NCBI GenBank assembly: GCA_017409405.1 | Contig: JAFQSU010000088.1 | Span: 1 to 40,831, forward strand | Direction: 5' to 3' | Length of the DNA stretch: 40,831 bases | Origin: Oscillospiraceae bacterium | GTDB lineage: Bacteria; Bacillota; Clostridia; Oscillospirales; JAAYXM01 | The notes under the pieces: model-generated | What the model was told of the DNA's origin: nothing | What the model saw: only the letters and a program-made list of their open reading frames with translations | The model's database searches: none | Translations under genes and position numbers: made by a program | Part shown: positions 20,030 through 27,913 of the stretch, in pieces | Layout: each line of letters starts with the position of its first letter | How positions within the stretch are numbered: position 1 is the first letter of the stretch

Positions 20030-21451
20030 TTATTCCTTTCCGTTCCAGCAGTATGTGCAGAGCTTACACGGCTCTATACCGATAGACTCAAGCACACCTT
20101 CAAGCGACTGAAAATCAAGAGAAGCAAGATGCAGCTCGTTTGCAATTTTTTCACGAAGCTTCTTTCCACGTTCAGTAGCAGAATTGCTGTATTCTTCAAT
20201 ATATTTAAGACCTTCTTCGCCCTCAAGCTCAACTATTGTACGTCTGGCAATAAGCTCCATTTCATTTGTAGCTCTCGAGAAATTGAGATACTTACAGCCA
20301 TACATGATGGGCGGACAGGCAGAGCGCATGTGAACTTCCTTTGCGCCGTTATCGTATAAAAACTCAACCGTTTCACGAAGCTGAGTTCCGCGTACTATAG
20401 AGTCATCCACGAACAAAAGGCTTTTGTCTTCAATAAGCTCATGCACCGGGATTTGTTTCATCTTGGCAATCTTGCTTCGTTCCTTTTGCTGGGTGGGAAT
20501 AAAGCTTCTTGACCAGGTAGGTGTGTATTTAATAAAGGCACGGGCAAACGGGATGCCGCTTTCGTTAGCATAGCCTATTGCGTGAGGTGTGCCCGAGTCG
20601 GGAACACCGCCGACATAATCTATACCCTCATTTTTGCCCGACTCTTTATCGTTTCGTGCCATAATCTGCCCGTTGCGGTAACGCATCATTTCAACATTTA
20701 CACCTTCATATGTGGAGGTCGGATAGCCGTAATAGCTCCAAAGAAAGGCGCACATGTGCATTTCTTCGCCCGGCTCTGCGAGCTGTTCTACTCCGTCGAG
20801 CGTGATTTTTACAATTTCGCCCGGTCCGAGCTCCCTCTCATTTTGATAGCCGAGCTTCGTATATGCAAATGCTTCAAATGAAACACAGTAGCCGTCATCG
20901 TTCCTTCCCACAAGGACGGGTATACGTCCAACCTTATCACGTGCCGCAATGATTGAACCGTCGTCACACAAAATAAGAATGGAAGCTGTCCCCTCTATTT
21001 CGTTCTGTGCAAATTTGATTCCTTCAACGAAGTCTTTTTTCTGATTTATAAGTGCGGCAACAAGCTCGGTATTGTTGACACCGCCGCTTGTCATTGCGTC
21101 GAAATGACCACCGAAATCAAGATATTTTTTTATAAGTTTATCAGCATTGTTAATCAGCCCTATAATACATATTGCATATGTGCCGAGACTTGAGCGTATC
21201 AGAAGAGGCTGGGGGTCATAATCGCTTATACATCCTATTGCGGACGTGCCCCTCATATCCTCAAAAACATGCTCAAACTTGGTACGGAACGGAGAATTCT
21301 GAATATTATGGATTTCTCTCTGCAGTCCGATTTTCTCATCATATGCGGCAATACCGCCTCGACGCGTTCCGAGGTGAGAATGATAATCCGTACCGAAGAA
21401 CACATCGCCGAGAGCATCATCACGGCTTATTGCGCCGAAAAAGCCTCCCAT
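20030..21451 (-). CDS. purF: Amidophosphoribosyltransferase-like protein lacking the Cys1 nucleophile
   Basis: 473 residues. PurF makes phosphoribosylamine from PRPP and glutamine, the first step of the pathway. The N-terminal Ntn glutaminase fold is recognisable (LGTRRGG at 27-33), and the phosphoribosyltransferase domain has the PRPP loop [11 protein letters not shown] at about 346-356. Cys234, Cys386, Cys462 and Cys465 match the positions that bind a [4Fe-4S] cluster in Bacillus PurF. The N-terminus is MGGFFGAIS, where ordinary PurF has a Cys-Gly pair with Cys exposed by processing. The start is fixed by GGGAGG five bases before the ATG and the purC stop 15 bp upstream, so a cysteine is not hidden in an extension. 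A similar MGGFFG family is familiar from Clostridia and Bacteroides. The nitrogen source is uncertain: free ammonia or a partner glutaminase (inference). Confidence 0.9.
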   Translation of the reverse strand: MGGFFGAISRDDALGDVFFGTDYHSHLGTRRGGIAAYDEKIGLQREIHNIQNSPFRTKFEHVFEDMRGTSAIGCISDYDPQPLLIRSSLGTYAICIIGLINNADKLIKKYLDFGGHFDAMTSGGVNNTELVAALINQKKDFVEGIKFAQNEIEGTASILILCDDGSIIAARDKVGRIPVLVGRNDDGYCVSFEAFAYTKLGYQNERELGPGEIVKITLDGVEQLAEPGEEMHMCAFLWSYYGYPTSTYEGVNVEMMRYRNGQIMARNDKESGKNEGIDYVGGVPDSGTPHAIGYANESGIPFARAFIKYTPTWSRSFIPTQQKERSKIAKMKQIPVHELIEDKSLLFVDDSIVRGTQLRETVEFLYDNGAKEVHMRSACPPIMYGCKYLNFSRATNEMELIARRTIVELEGEEGLKYIEEYSNSATERGKKLREKIANELHLASLDFQSLEGVLESIGIEPCKLCTYCWNGKE

Positions 21452-21466
21452 ATTTACCTCCCGAAA

Positions 21467-22177
21467 TTATTCGCCGAGAATTCTCTTCATCATTTCAGCA
21501 TAAGCGTCCTCAACATTTCCGAGGTCGCGGCGGAAACGGTCCTTATCAAGCTTTTCATGGGTTGTGCTGTCCCAGAAACGGCAGGTGTCCGGAGAAATTT
21601 CATCGGCGAGGACAATACTGCCGTCTGCAACCTTACCGAATTCAAGCTTGAAGTCAACAAGGTCTACATTGAGGTTCTTGAAAAAGCTCTTCATAACCTC
21701 ATTAACCTTGAATGCCATATTCTTTATGGTTTCAATTTCTTCCTTTGTTGCAACGCCGAGCGCAAGAGCATGATACTCGTTGATAAGCGGATCGCCGAGG
21801 TCGTCATTTTTATAAGAGAACTCGATTGTCGGCTCTGCAAAAACAATACCCTCTTCTACGCCGTAACGCTTTGCAAAGGAGCCTGCGGAGATGTTACGGA
21901 TAATAACCTCAAGAGGAACAATGGAAACCTTCTTTACGAGAGTTTCACGCTCGGAAAGCTCTTTGACAAAGTGGGTGGGAACGCCTTCTTTTTCAAGCAT
22001 CTGCATCATGTAGTTCGTGACGCGGTTGTTTATCGCACCCTTGCCGGCGATTGTTCCCTTCTTCAGTCCGTTGAATGCCGTAGCATCGTCCTTATAATCT
22101 ACAAGTAAAACCTCAGGGTTGTCTGTAGCGTAAACCTTTTTTGCCTTTCCTTCATAAAGCATTTCTTTCTTTTCCAT
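21467..22177 (-). CDS. purC: SAICAR synthase
   Basis: 236 residues, the usual bacterial length. It joins aspartate to CAIR with ATP. Visible signatures are [12 protein letters not shown] at the N-terminus, [17 protein letters not shown], the [17 protein letters not shown] segment, and LVDFKLEFG followed by [27 protein letters not shown] precedes the ATG. It lies 23 bp after purE and 15 bp before purF. Confidence 0.97.
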   Translation of the reverse strand: MEKKEMLYEGKAKKVYATDNPEVLLVDYKDDATAFNGLKKGTIAGKGAINNRVTNYMMQMLEKEGVPTHFVKELSERETLVKKVSIVPLEVIIRNISAGSFAKRYGVEEGIVFAEPTIEFSYKNDDLGDPLINEYHALALGVATKEEIETIKNMAFKVNEVMKSFFKNLNVDLVDFKLEFGKVADGSIVLADEISPDTCRFWDSTTHEKLDKDRFRRDLGNVEDAYAEMMKRILGE

Positions 22178-22200
22178 TTTTATATCCTCCTAAAAATTAT

Positions 22201-22695
22201 TTACTTATTGAATTCTGCTGAGATTTTTGCGTCTTTTTCAAGAACGGCGGCAGAATCAGCCGCTCTCTTTGCATCAAGCCTTGACGCAAGCTCTTTATCT
22301 TCCACGGCAAGAATCTGCGCTGCAAGCAAAGCCGCATTTGCGCCGCCGTTGATAGCCACGGTTGCAACGGGGATGCCTGACGGCATCTGAACGGTTGAGA
22401 GAAGAGCGTCCATTCCGTCGAGGTTTGACGACTTGCACGGGATACCGATAACAGGAAGTGTTGTGTTCGCCGCAACGGCACCTGCAAGATGCGCCGCCAT
22501 ACCGGCAGCAGCAATAAGAACACCAAAGCCGCGCTCACGTGCAGTTTTTGAAAAAATGCGAGCCTCTTCCGGTGTTCTGTGAGCAGAATACACATGAACC
22601 TCAAAAGGAATATTTAGGGACTCAAGCATATCTGTAGCTTTTTTTATGATTGGTAAATCGCTGTCGCTACCCATCACAATTCCAACTTTTTTCAT
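22201..22695 (-). CDS. purE: N5-carboxyaminoimidazole ribonucleotide mutase, class I
   Basis: 164 residues from ATG 22695, with GGAGGTCAGATATT directly before it. A longer frame to 22740 would start inside the riboswitch terminator and is rejected. The N-terminus [12 protein letters not shown] and the SAHRTPEE segment (37-44) are PurE hallmarks. The active-site stretch AGMAAHLAG (64-72) is the class I form, which rearranges N5-CAIR to CAIR and normally works with PurK. Class II enzymes, which use AIR and CO2 directly, carry a different Ser-Asn motif there. No purK lies in this window. First gene of the purine operon, directly behind the ZTP riboswitch. Confidence 0.95.
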   Translation of the reverse strand: MKKVGIVMGSDSDLPIIKKATDMLESLNIPFEVHVYSAHRTPEEARIFSKTARERGFGVLIAAAGMAAHLAGAVAANTTLPVIGIPCKSSNLDGMDALLSTVQMPSGIPVATVAINGGANAALLAAQILAVEDKELASRLDAKRAADSAAVLEKDAKISAEFNK

Positions 22696-22726
22696 AATAT
22701 CTGACCTCCTTGGATATATAAACAAC

Positions 22727-22770
22727 AAAAAAGGGCGCACTTAACTCACCGGGGAGAGTTAAATGTGCCC
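22727..22770 (-). terminator. Riboswitch expression platform: intrinsic terminator
   Basis: On the minus strand, arms of 15 bases start GGGCACATTTAACTC and end GAGTTAAGTGCGCCC, pairing with one mismatch and one G-U, followed by six T (22732-22727). The first bases, GGGCA, are also the last bases of the aptamer. Ligand binding would lock them in the aptamer and block the terminator, giving an ON switch. Confidence 0.9.
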
Positions 22771-22850
22771 AGACGGTCGGCAATGCGGGGAAACACCCCG
22801 AAAAATCTCTGCTTCCTGTGGTGCTCCACAAATCCGTCAGTTACAGAGAA
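22766..22850 (-). ncRNA. ZTP (pfl) riboswitch aptamer
   Basis: On the minus strand: P1 arms TCTCTG and CAGAGA enclose TAACTGACGG and a P2 hairpin GTGG-AGCA-CCAC, followed by the conserved GGAAGC segment. A hairpin CGGGG-TGTTT-CCCCG and then the hallmark 3' element GCCGACCGTCTGGGCA follow. GACGG of the 5' part pairs with CCGTC of the 3' part, the pfl pseudoknot. ZTP riboswitches sense ZMP/ZTP (AICAR nucleotides), which build up when 10-formyl-tetrahydrofolate is low. The leader precedes purE of an operon that also holds AICAR transformylase and fhs, exactly the genes expected. Confidence 0.9.
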
Positions 22851-22873
22851 ACTGTATTTAATTTACATATGTA

Positions 22874-22902
22874 ATTATAGCATAACAACTATTGCGTGTC
22901 AA
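22874..22902 (-). promoter_or_regulatory. Promoter of the purine operon
   Basis: Perfect boxes on the minus strand: TTGACA (22897-22902), a 17-bp spacer and TATAAT (22874-22879). The aptamer starts 24 bp downstream of the -10 box. Confidence 0.93.
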
Positions 22903-22936
22903 GGCGTGAAGACGCGGTTTTGCGCTCTTATTCGTC

Positions 22937-23731
22937 TTATTTTTTCATTTTTCTGGCAGGTAGTTTTCTGCCGCCACTGCATGCCGCAATAAACATAATC
23001 AAAGACACGGCAAAAAGACCAGTGATTGCATAAAAAGACAGTTCCGGGCATACAAACGCCGAGATTGCACCCGTTATATTAAATGCAAGGTGCATTAAGA
23101 CGACACTCCACAAACTGGTACTCTTTACCCTTACAACACACAAAATAACACCGAGAATAAACGAATATACAATCTGCACAGGCTCTGTATGTGAGAGCGA
23201 AAACAAAAGTGAGGTCACAAGAGTCCCTGCCACAATACCGCATGAGCCGGAAAACATTTTCAAAAGCACGCCGCGGAAAACAAGCTCTTCTACTATCGGA
23301 CCAAGAATTACACACAGCACAAGCACGGCATCAACAGAAACCGCCTCTGAGGTAACCTCCGGCGTAAGCGCATATGTAAGAAGACTGAGCATAACTCCCA
23401 GAACAGCAGAGAAAAAAACACTCAGAAAGCTTGCATACGACAGACCTGTATACGAGGACAGACTCTTTCGACGGATTGCAAAAAACAGCACAAGCACGGT
23501 CAGAATGATGACGTATGACACAAGCAGAACAACAGAGGACTTTCCCGAAACGAAATCAGCTATATACTGCACAAAGCTCTGAGAATCAAACTCCTCGCCG
23601 ATATTTCCGTAATCAAGAACCGTCATAACACTGTAATACGCAACAACGCCTGCCGCTGCCGCAACCCCCGACAGGAGATAGAGCAGATAGCAGTCTATTG
23701 CATATAAAAATTTAATAGCATTTTCTTTCAA
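22937..23731 (-). CDS. CPBP-family intramembrane protease (Abi/CAAX-like)
   Basis: 264 residues, about seven or eight membrane segments. The three CPBP motifs are present: EELVFR (Glu148-Glu149 and Arg153), FSLSH ending at His181, and HLAFN with His214 and Asn218. These residues form the metal site of the family, which includes the CAAX prenyl protease Rce1 and bacteriocin self-immunity proteins; the substrate of this member is unknown. The start is TTG at 23731: AGGTGAT lies 8 bases upstream, and the nearby ATG is in another frame that stops at once. The gene begins 10 bp after the murC stop, so it is probably co-transcribed and translationally coupled to murC, suggesting an envelope role. 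Confidence 0.87.
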   Translation of the reverse strand: MKENAIKFLYAIDCYLLYLLSGVAAAAGVVAYYSVMTVLDYGNIGEEFDSQSFVQYIADFVSGKSSVVLLVSYVIILTVLVLFFAIRRKSLSSYTGLSYASFLSVFFSAVLGVMLSLLTYALTPEVTSEAVSVDAVLVLCVILGPIVEELVFRGVLLKMFSGSCGIVAGTLVTSLLFSLSHTEPVQIVYSFILGVILCVVRVKSTSLWSVVLMHLAFNITGAISAFVCPELSFYAITGLFAVSLIMFIAACSGGRKLPARKMKK

Positions 23732-23741
23732 GTGACATCAC

Positions 23742-25106
23742 CTATTTATCAGACAGCATTTCTCCGACCTTGTAAACATCTCCGGCACCCATAGTAATAA
23801 CCATGTCACCTTTTTTTACTGTTTCACAAAGACTATTCAGAATTTTATCAAAGCCGCTTATACACTCTGCATTCGTCATAAGGTCTCCGATTGCAGAAGA
23901 ATCTATACCTATTGTATTTTTCTCTCTTGCGGCATAAATATCAGCAAGAATAACCGTATCGGCAAGAGAAAGCGCTTTCGCAAAATCATCCTTCAGCGCG
24001 GCAGTTCTTGTGTATGTGTGCGGTTGAAATACACACACTATTCTTCCGGCGTGCGCACGGCGGACAGCGCGGAGAGTTGTCTCAACCTCGCTCGGATGAT
24101 GAGCATAGTCATCGTATATCTTGGCGCCGTTATATTCACCCTTATATTCCATACGCCGCCCAACTCCGGTAAATCCTGCGAGCGCCTTTGCTATACACTC
24201 CGCCGAAATGCCCATCGACAGTGCCGCAGCGGATGCGGCGAGTGCGTTTTTGATATTATGCTCACCCAGAACGGAAAGTCTTATTTTTATAATTTCTTTC
24301 CCTTTATATGCAAGCGTAAATGACGGGAAGCCATCTGTATATTCAATATTTAATGCGGTAACATCGGCAGTTTCTGAAAGTCCGAATGTCACATACTCTC
24401 TGCCGGTCGCAGTAACGGCACGAAGGGCGTTTTCATCATCACCGTTGACAACCACAATGCCGCCGGTCTTGGTGTTTGAAACAAACCTTGAAAAAGATTT
24501 CACGATATCATCTATGCCGGAGAAAAAGTCGAGATGGTCTTCTTCTACATTGAGAACAATAGCGACAGTCGGCTTGAAGTTCAAAAAGGAATTGCAGTAT
24601 TCACACGCCTCAGCTATAAAAAGGTCACCGTCGGAGATACGGAGCACTCCTCCTATCTCACGCATATCCGCACCAATCATAACCTCGGGGTCACGGTCTG
24701 CCGCAAGTGCAATACAGGTCATCATAGCCGTTGTTGACGTCTTTCCGTGAGTACCTGAAACGCAGACCACCTCAGGAAATTCATCCATAAGAATCCCCCA
24801 GGCTTCGGCACGTTCAAGCACAGGTATATTAAGCTCTCTTGCCCGCACAACCTCGGGATTATCATCCTTAATGGCAGAGGTACGGATAACACAATCCGCT
24901 CCTTCAACGTTTTCTGCGCTGTGACCGGTTATAACCTTTATACCAAGCGCACGCAGTCTCTCGGTGTATACACCGTTTGACATATCGGAGCCGCGCACGG
25001 AAAGACCACGAGATGCAATCGCCTCAGCAAGTGCGCTCATGGACACGCCGCCTATGCCGATAAAATGGATTGTATTTTTTGAATCAGACAAAAGGTTTTT
25101 ATACAT
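23742..25106 (-). CDS. murC: UDP-N-acetylmuramate-L-alanine ligase
   Basis: 454 residues, full length for MurC. It adds L-alanine to UDP-MurNAc, the first step of the peptidoglycan peptide stem, in the cytoplasm. The N-terminal Rossmann signature HFIGIGGVSMSALA is at 14-27, the ATP loop SGTHGKTSTTAM at 117-128, and the C-terminal Mur ligase segment IYDDYAHHPSEVETTLRA with VFQPHTYTR follows. GGAG precedes the ATG. The gene is away from any division/cell-wall cluster, is divergent from spoVG, and is followed by the CPBP protease gene. The 130-bp gap to spoVG is AT-rich and must hold both promoters, but I cannot pick either with confidence. Confidence 0.96.
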   Translation of the reverse strand: MYKNLLSDSKNTIHFIGIGGVSMSALAEAIASRGLSVRGSDMSNGVYTERLRALGIKVITGHSAENVEGADCVIRTSAIKDDNPEVVRARELNIPVLERAEAWGILMDEFPEVVCVSGTHGKTSTTAMMTCIALAADRDPEVMIGADMREIGGVLRISDGDLFIAEACEYCNSFLNFKPTVAIVLNVEEDHLDFFSGIDDIVKSFSRFVSNTKTGGIVVVNGDDENALRAVTATGREYVTFGLSETADVTALNIEYTDGFPSFTLAYKGKEIIKIRLSVLGEHNIKNALAASAAALSMGISAECIAKALAGFTGVGRRMEYKGEYNGAKIYDDYAHHPSEVETTLRAVRRAHAGRIVCVFQPHTYTRTAALKDDFAKALSLADTVILADIYAAREKNTIGIDSSAIGDLMTNAECISGFDKILNSLCETVKKGDMVITMGAGDVYKVGEMLSDK

Positions 25107-25236
25107 AGCAAACTCCGTTTCAAATAAAACTTATTTTTAAGTACGTATTTTATATTATACTGCGGTTAAAATATATTATATTATTTTCCCGAGAAAAAGT
25201 CCACTAAAAACCAGAAAAAAATAAGGAGAAAGCATT

Positions 25237-25509
25237 ATGGAAATTACCGATATCAGAATCCGAAGAATGACAGACGAGGCGAAAATGCGTGCAATTGTAT
25301 CCGTGACCTTTGACGACGAGCTTGTTATACACGACATAAAAGTCATACAAGGCTATGATAAAATGTTTCTTGCCATGCCGTCACGACACCTTGCCAACGG
25401 CGGCTACAGCGACATTGCTCACCCTACAAAGAAAGAGCTCAGAGACAAAATAGAGACTGCCGTACTTGCAGAATTTGAGCGTTACACACAAGGCGAAATT
25501 GAAAACTGA
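25237..25509 (+). CDS. spoVG: Septation regulator SpoVG
   Basis: 90 residues, the usual size. The start MEITDIRIRRM, then FDDELVIHDIKVIQG and FLAMPSRHLANGGYSDIAHP, are the conserved SpoVG core. SpoVG is a small RNA/DNA-binding protein that affects asymmetric septation and sporulation in Bacillus and cell-wall and virulence genes in other Firmicutes. AAGGAGAAAGC precedes the ATG. It stands divergent from murC and upstream of a glycosyltransferase gene; a small hairpin and a possible promoter lie between the two, so they may be separate units. Confidence 0.96.
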   Translation: MEITDIRIRRMTDEAKMRAIVSVTFDDELVIHDIKVIQGYDKMFLAMPSRHLANGGYSDIAHPTKKELRDKIETAVLAEFERYTQGEIEN

Positions 25510-25512
25510 TAC

Positions 25513-25541
25513 TTGATATATTTCTCAAAAAGTATTATCAT
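25513..25541 (+). promoter_or_regulatory. Possible promoter of the glycosyltransferase gene
   Basis: TTGATA (25513-25518), 17 bp, TATCAT (25536-25541). It overlaps a weak AT-only hairpin (AGTATTA/TAATACT at 25531-25550). Transcription could also run on from spoVG. Confidence 0.45.
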
Positions 25542-25577
25542 TGTAATACTATATCATACAAAGGATGCGGATTTACA

Positions 25578-26699
25578 ATGAAGGTTCTTATCTTAAGCAT
25601 TACTGCAGGTCAGGGACACCATTCTGCTGCCAAGTCTATTTCAGACGCATTGTGTGAGCGAGGCGCTGAAGTAAAAACCGTCGATGTATACAAGCAGATT
25701 GACAAAAACCTCTGTGATGCCGTCAACAAGGGGTATCTTCTTTCAACAAAGCATACACCAAAGGCTTACCGTGCAATCTACGAGCTTATAGATTCAAAAA
25801 CGGCTCCATCCACAAAATATTCACTGCAAAACATCATGGGTGTTCTTATTGCAATAAGATTTGAAAAATTCATCGAGGACTTCTCCCCCGATGTAATTAT
25901 ATGCACTCATATTTTCGCAGCTCAGGTCATAAACGAACTCAAGCGCCGCGGCCGCGCGTCTGTTTCAGATGTCCCCACAATCGGGATAGTTACAGACTAC
26001 ACAATCCATCCGTTCTGGGAGGATGTGACGTATATAGAATATATTGAGACCGCAAACGAGCTTCTCACTCAAAGAGCTGTTATTAAAGGTATTTCTCCAT
26101 CAAGACTTTGCCCTCTCGGAATCCCTGTGCAAAAAAAGTTTTCAAATAAGATATCCAAGGAAGAAGCATGCAAGCAAATCGGTATTTCTCCGGAGAGTCC
26201 CACCATTCTTGTAATGGCCGGAAGCATGGGCTACGGTGATATTCCGGAAATCGTTTCCGGAATACATAAGTTTAATCCGGATTATCAGGTTCTCGCGGTC
26301 TGCGGAAACAACAAAAAGCTTTATAAAAAGCTTTCAGAACAAAGCTGCAGCAGTGTTAAGGTGTACGGCTTTACAAGCAATGTTGATGTGCTGATGGATG
26401 CAGCTGATTGTATTGTAACAAAGCCCGGCGGTCTCACAACATCCGAAGCTATGGCAAAGAACCTTCCAATGATACTGGTAAACCCCATCCCCGGTCAGGA
26501 AGACAGAAATCTCGAATTTTTCTTAAACAACGGCGTGGCACTTTCCGTAACCAAAACATTTACAATTGAAGAAGCACTTTATTTTATGTTCTGCGATGAA
26601 GGAAGGCTTGACCTCATACACAAGCAACTAAAAAAACTCGCAAAACCGAATGCCGCATCCGACCTTGCTGAGTTTGCAATTAAATTAGCCGACAAATAA
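25578..26699 (+). CDS. MurG/UgtP-like glycosyltransferase (diacylglycerol glycosyltransferase type)
   Basis: 373 residues. The N-terminal domain (about 1-170) begins ILSITAGQGHHSAAKSI, the glycolipid-synthase (MGDG synthase) signature. The C-terminal GT-B domain has TKPGGLTTSEAMAKNLPM at about 281-298, the UDP-sugar-binding region shared with MurG, and then PGQEDRN. Relatives such as UgtP add glucose or galactose from UDP-sugars to diacylglycerol, giving membrane glycolipids and lipoteichoic-acid anchors. The acceptor here is not proven. The gene lies downstream of spoVG and converges on an acyltransferase gene. Confidence 0.88.
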   Translation: MKVLILSITAGQGHHSAAKSISDALCERGAEVKTVDVYKQIDKNLCDAVNKGYLLSTKHTPKAYRAIYELIDSKTAPSTKYSLQNIMGVLIAIRFEKFIEDFSPDVIICTHIFAAQVINELKRRGRASVSDVPTIGIVTDYTIHPFWEDVTYIEYIETANELLTQRAVIKGISPSRLCPLGIPVQKKFSNKISKEEACKQIGISPESPTILVMAGSMGYGDIPEIVSGIHKFNPDYQVLAVCGNNKKLYKKLSEQSCSSVKVYGFTSNVDVLMDAADCIVTKPGGLTTSEAMAKNLPMILVNPIPGQEDRNLEFFLNNGVALSVTKTFTIEEALYFMFCDEGRLDLIHKQLKKLAKPNAASDLAEFAIKLADK

Positions 26700-26701
26700 C
26701 C

Positions 26702-26811
26702 AAGACACAACCTCCGGATTAGTGAAGTTGTAAGATAAAGGTAGACACATGGAAAACCACCATGTTGTCTACCTTTTCTTTATGCTAAAATATAGTTGGA
26801 GGTTGTGACTT
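26702..26811. repeat. Nested inverted repeat between convergent genes
   Basis: Outer arms at 26702-26715 and 26798-26811 match at 13 of 14 positions as an inverted repeat (core CACAACCTCC and GGAGGTTGTG). They enclose the terminator hairpin at 26737-26777. The element fills the whole gap between the glycosyltransferase and acyltransferase stop codons. It could be two stacked bidirectional terminators or a small non-autonomous repeat. Confidence 0.6.
26737..26777 (+). terminator. Terminator of the glycosyltransferase gene
   Basis: Arms AAAGGTAGAC and GTCTACCTTT, extended inward by ACATGG/CCATGT with a one-base bulge, followed by TTTTCTTT. The A-rich 5' flank may let it serve the minus strand too. 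Confidence 0.75.
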
Positions 26812-27831
26812 TTATACTATATACTTCTTAAGATACGGTATTCTGTTTAAAACATATGAAATAACTCCAGACAAGATAGCTGTCAATATTATCTTTGAAA
26901 TTGCATACAGAAACGGATTGGATATTACAGAAATGATACCGTACGAATCAATAAAATCAATCACAAGCATATGCACAAGATACACCCCAAAGGTTATATC
27001 AGAAAATGCATACAACAGTTTTTTTGACTTGTCCCCTTTTGGACAACCGCCAAGGTTATATCTTGCAAAAACGAACACAGCCACACTTTGAAGCATTACG
27101 TTCAGAGAAAAGCCGTTATAAAACCCGTCATACACGGTGTTTGCGTGCTCCGAAAATGCTTTCGTCAGGATAAATGTTGCGAGAAAACCAACTGTCCCAA
27201 GAGCATATATAAGCATTCTGCTACGTTTTGAAAGCTCAACGTGACTTAAATAATGGCCTGCCACAAAATATGCACTGTAGCCGCATGCAATATCAAGGCT
27301 CAGCTTGTTTTTCATGTCGCTCAGAAGGCTCATACCCGGAAGCCTTGCCAATGTAGGTATCAGGAAAGCAAAAATTATTGCTAAAACAAGAAAATGGCGT
27401 GTTGTCCGCTCTTCCTCACATATCTTGCGAAGTATCGGAACGGATATATACAGCCCTGCTATAACATAGAGAAAATACATATGATGATGACCGAGAATAA
27501 CGCTTTTCAAAAACGCCTTCATGTCGCCGTCATATTTGACGCAGGCATACACGACTGACCAGAATAAAAATGCAGTTATAATCCGAACCAGATTTTTCGA
27601 AAAAAGCTTCCGCAAATTTATGTTTTTCTCCGGAGGCAGGAACAGCGCACCGGAAATCATTATGAAAACAGGAACAGCGAATCTGCAAAGACTATCAAGC
27701 AGATTATGCATATTCCATGCATCTGTACCAATTTTATAATTAAACAGTTCAGAGCCGGATATGTGTATTATTATGACTGCAACTGCAGAAATAATCCGAA
27801 GCCAGTCGAAACAGATAACACGCTTATTCAT
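26812..27831 (-). CDS. Acyltransferase family 3 membrane protein
   Basis: 339 residues with about ten hydrophobic segments spread along the whole length. The N-terminus RVICFDWLRIISAVAVIIIHISG has the FDxLR-type start and the conserved membrane His of the acyltransferase-3 family (OafA/NodX/WecH), and AVPVFIMISGALFL is the second family block. These proteins move acetyl or succinyl groups onto cell-surface sugars. The acceptor is unknown; the nearby glycosyltransferase and cell-wall genes suggest an envelope glycan. AGGAGGTGTTATC precedes the ATG. It is transcribed alone and converges with the glycosyltransferase. Confidence 0.87.
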   Translation of the reverse strand: MNKRVICFDWLRIISAVAVIIIHISGSELFNYKIGTDAWNMHNLLDSLCRFAVPVFIMISGALFLPPEKNINLRKLFSKNLVRIITAFLFWSVVYACVKYDGDMKAFLKSVILGHHHMYFLYVIAGLYISVPILRKICEEERTTRHFLVLAIIFAFLIPTLARLPGMSLLSDMKNKLSLDIACGYSAYFVAGHYLSHVELSKRSRMLIYALGTVGFLATFILTKAFSEHANTVYDGFYNGFSLNVMLQSVAVFVFARYNLGGCPKGDKSKKLLYAFSDITFGVYLVHMLVIDFIDSYGIISVISNPFLYAISKIILTAILSGVISYVLNRIPYLKKYIV

Positions 27832-27861
27832 GATAACACCTCCTGCGCTTTATATAACTAC

Positions 27862-27887
27862 GGGCACCTTTCCTGGGAAAGGTGCCC
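27862..27887 (-). terminator. Hairpin after the permease genes
   Basis: A perfect 10-bp stem, GGGCACCTTT/AAAGGTGCCC, with a 6-base loop. It sits 26 bp after the LplC-like stop codon and before the acyltransferase start. There is no clear T-run on the minus strand. Confidence 0.6.
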
Positions 27888-27913
27888 TATAAGTTGAATT
27901 CTTTGATTTTTGT

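Noticed and set aside
22696-22740. Longer N-terminus for PurE
   Set aside because: The extension begins in the riboswitch terminator; ATG 22695 follows GGAGG.
22766-22850. Purine (guanine/adenine) riboswitch before purE
   Set aside because: The three-way junction and TATA...CCTAC signatures of purine aptamers are missing, while the pfl pseudoknot and CCGACC-GTCTGGGCA element are present.
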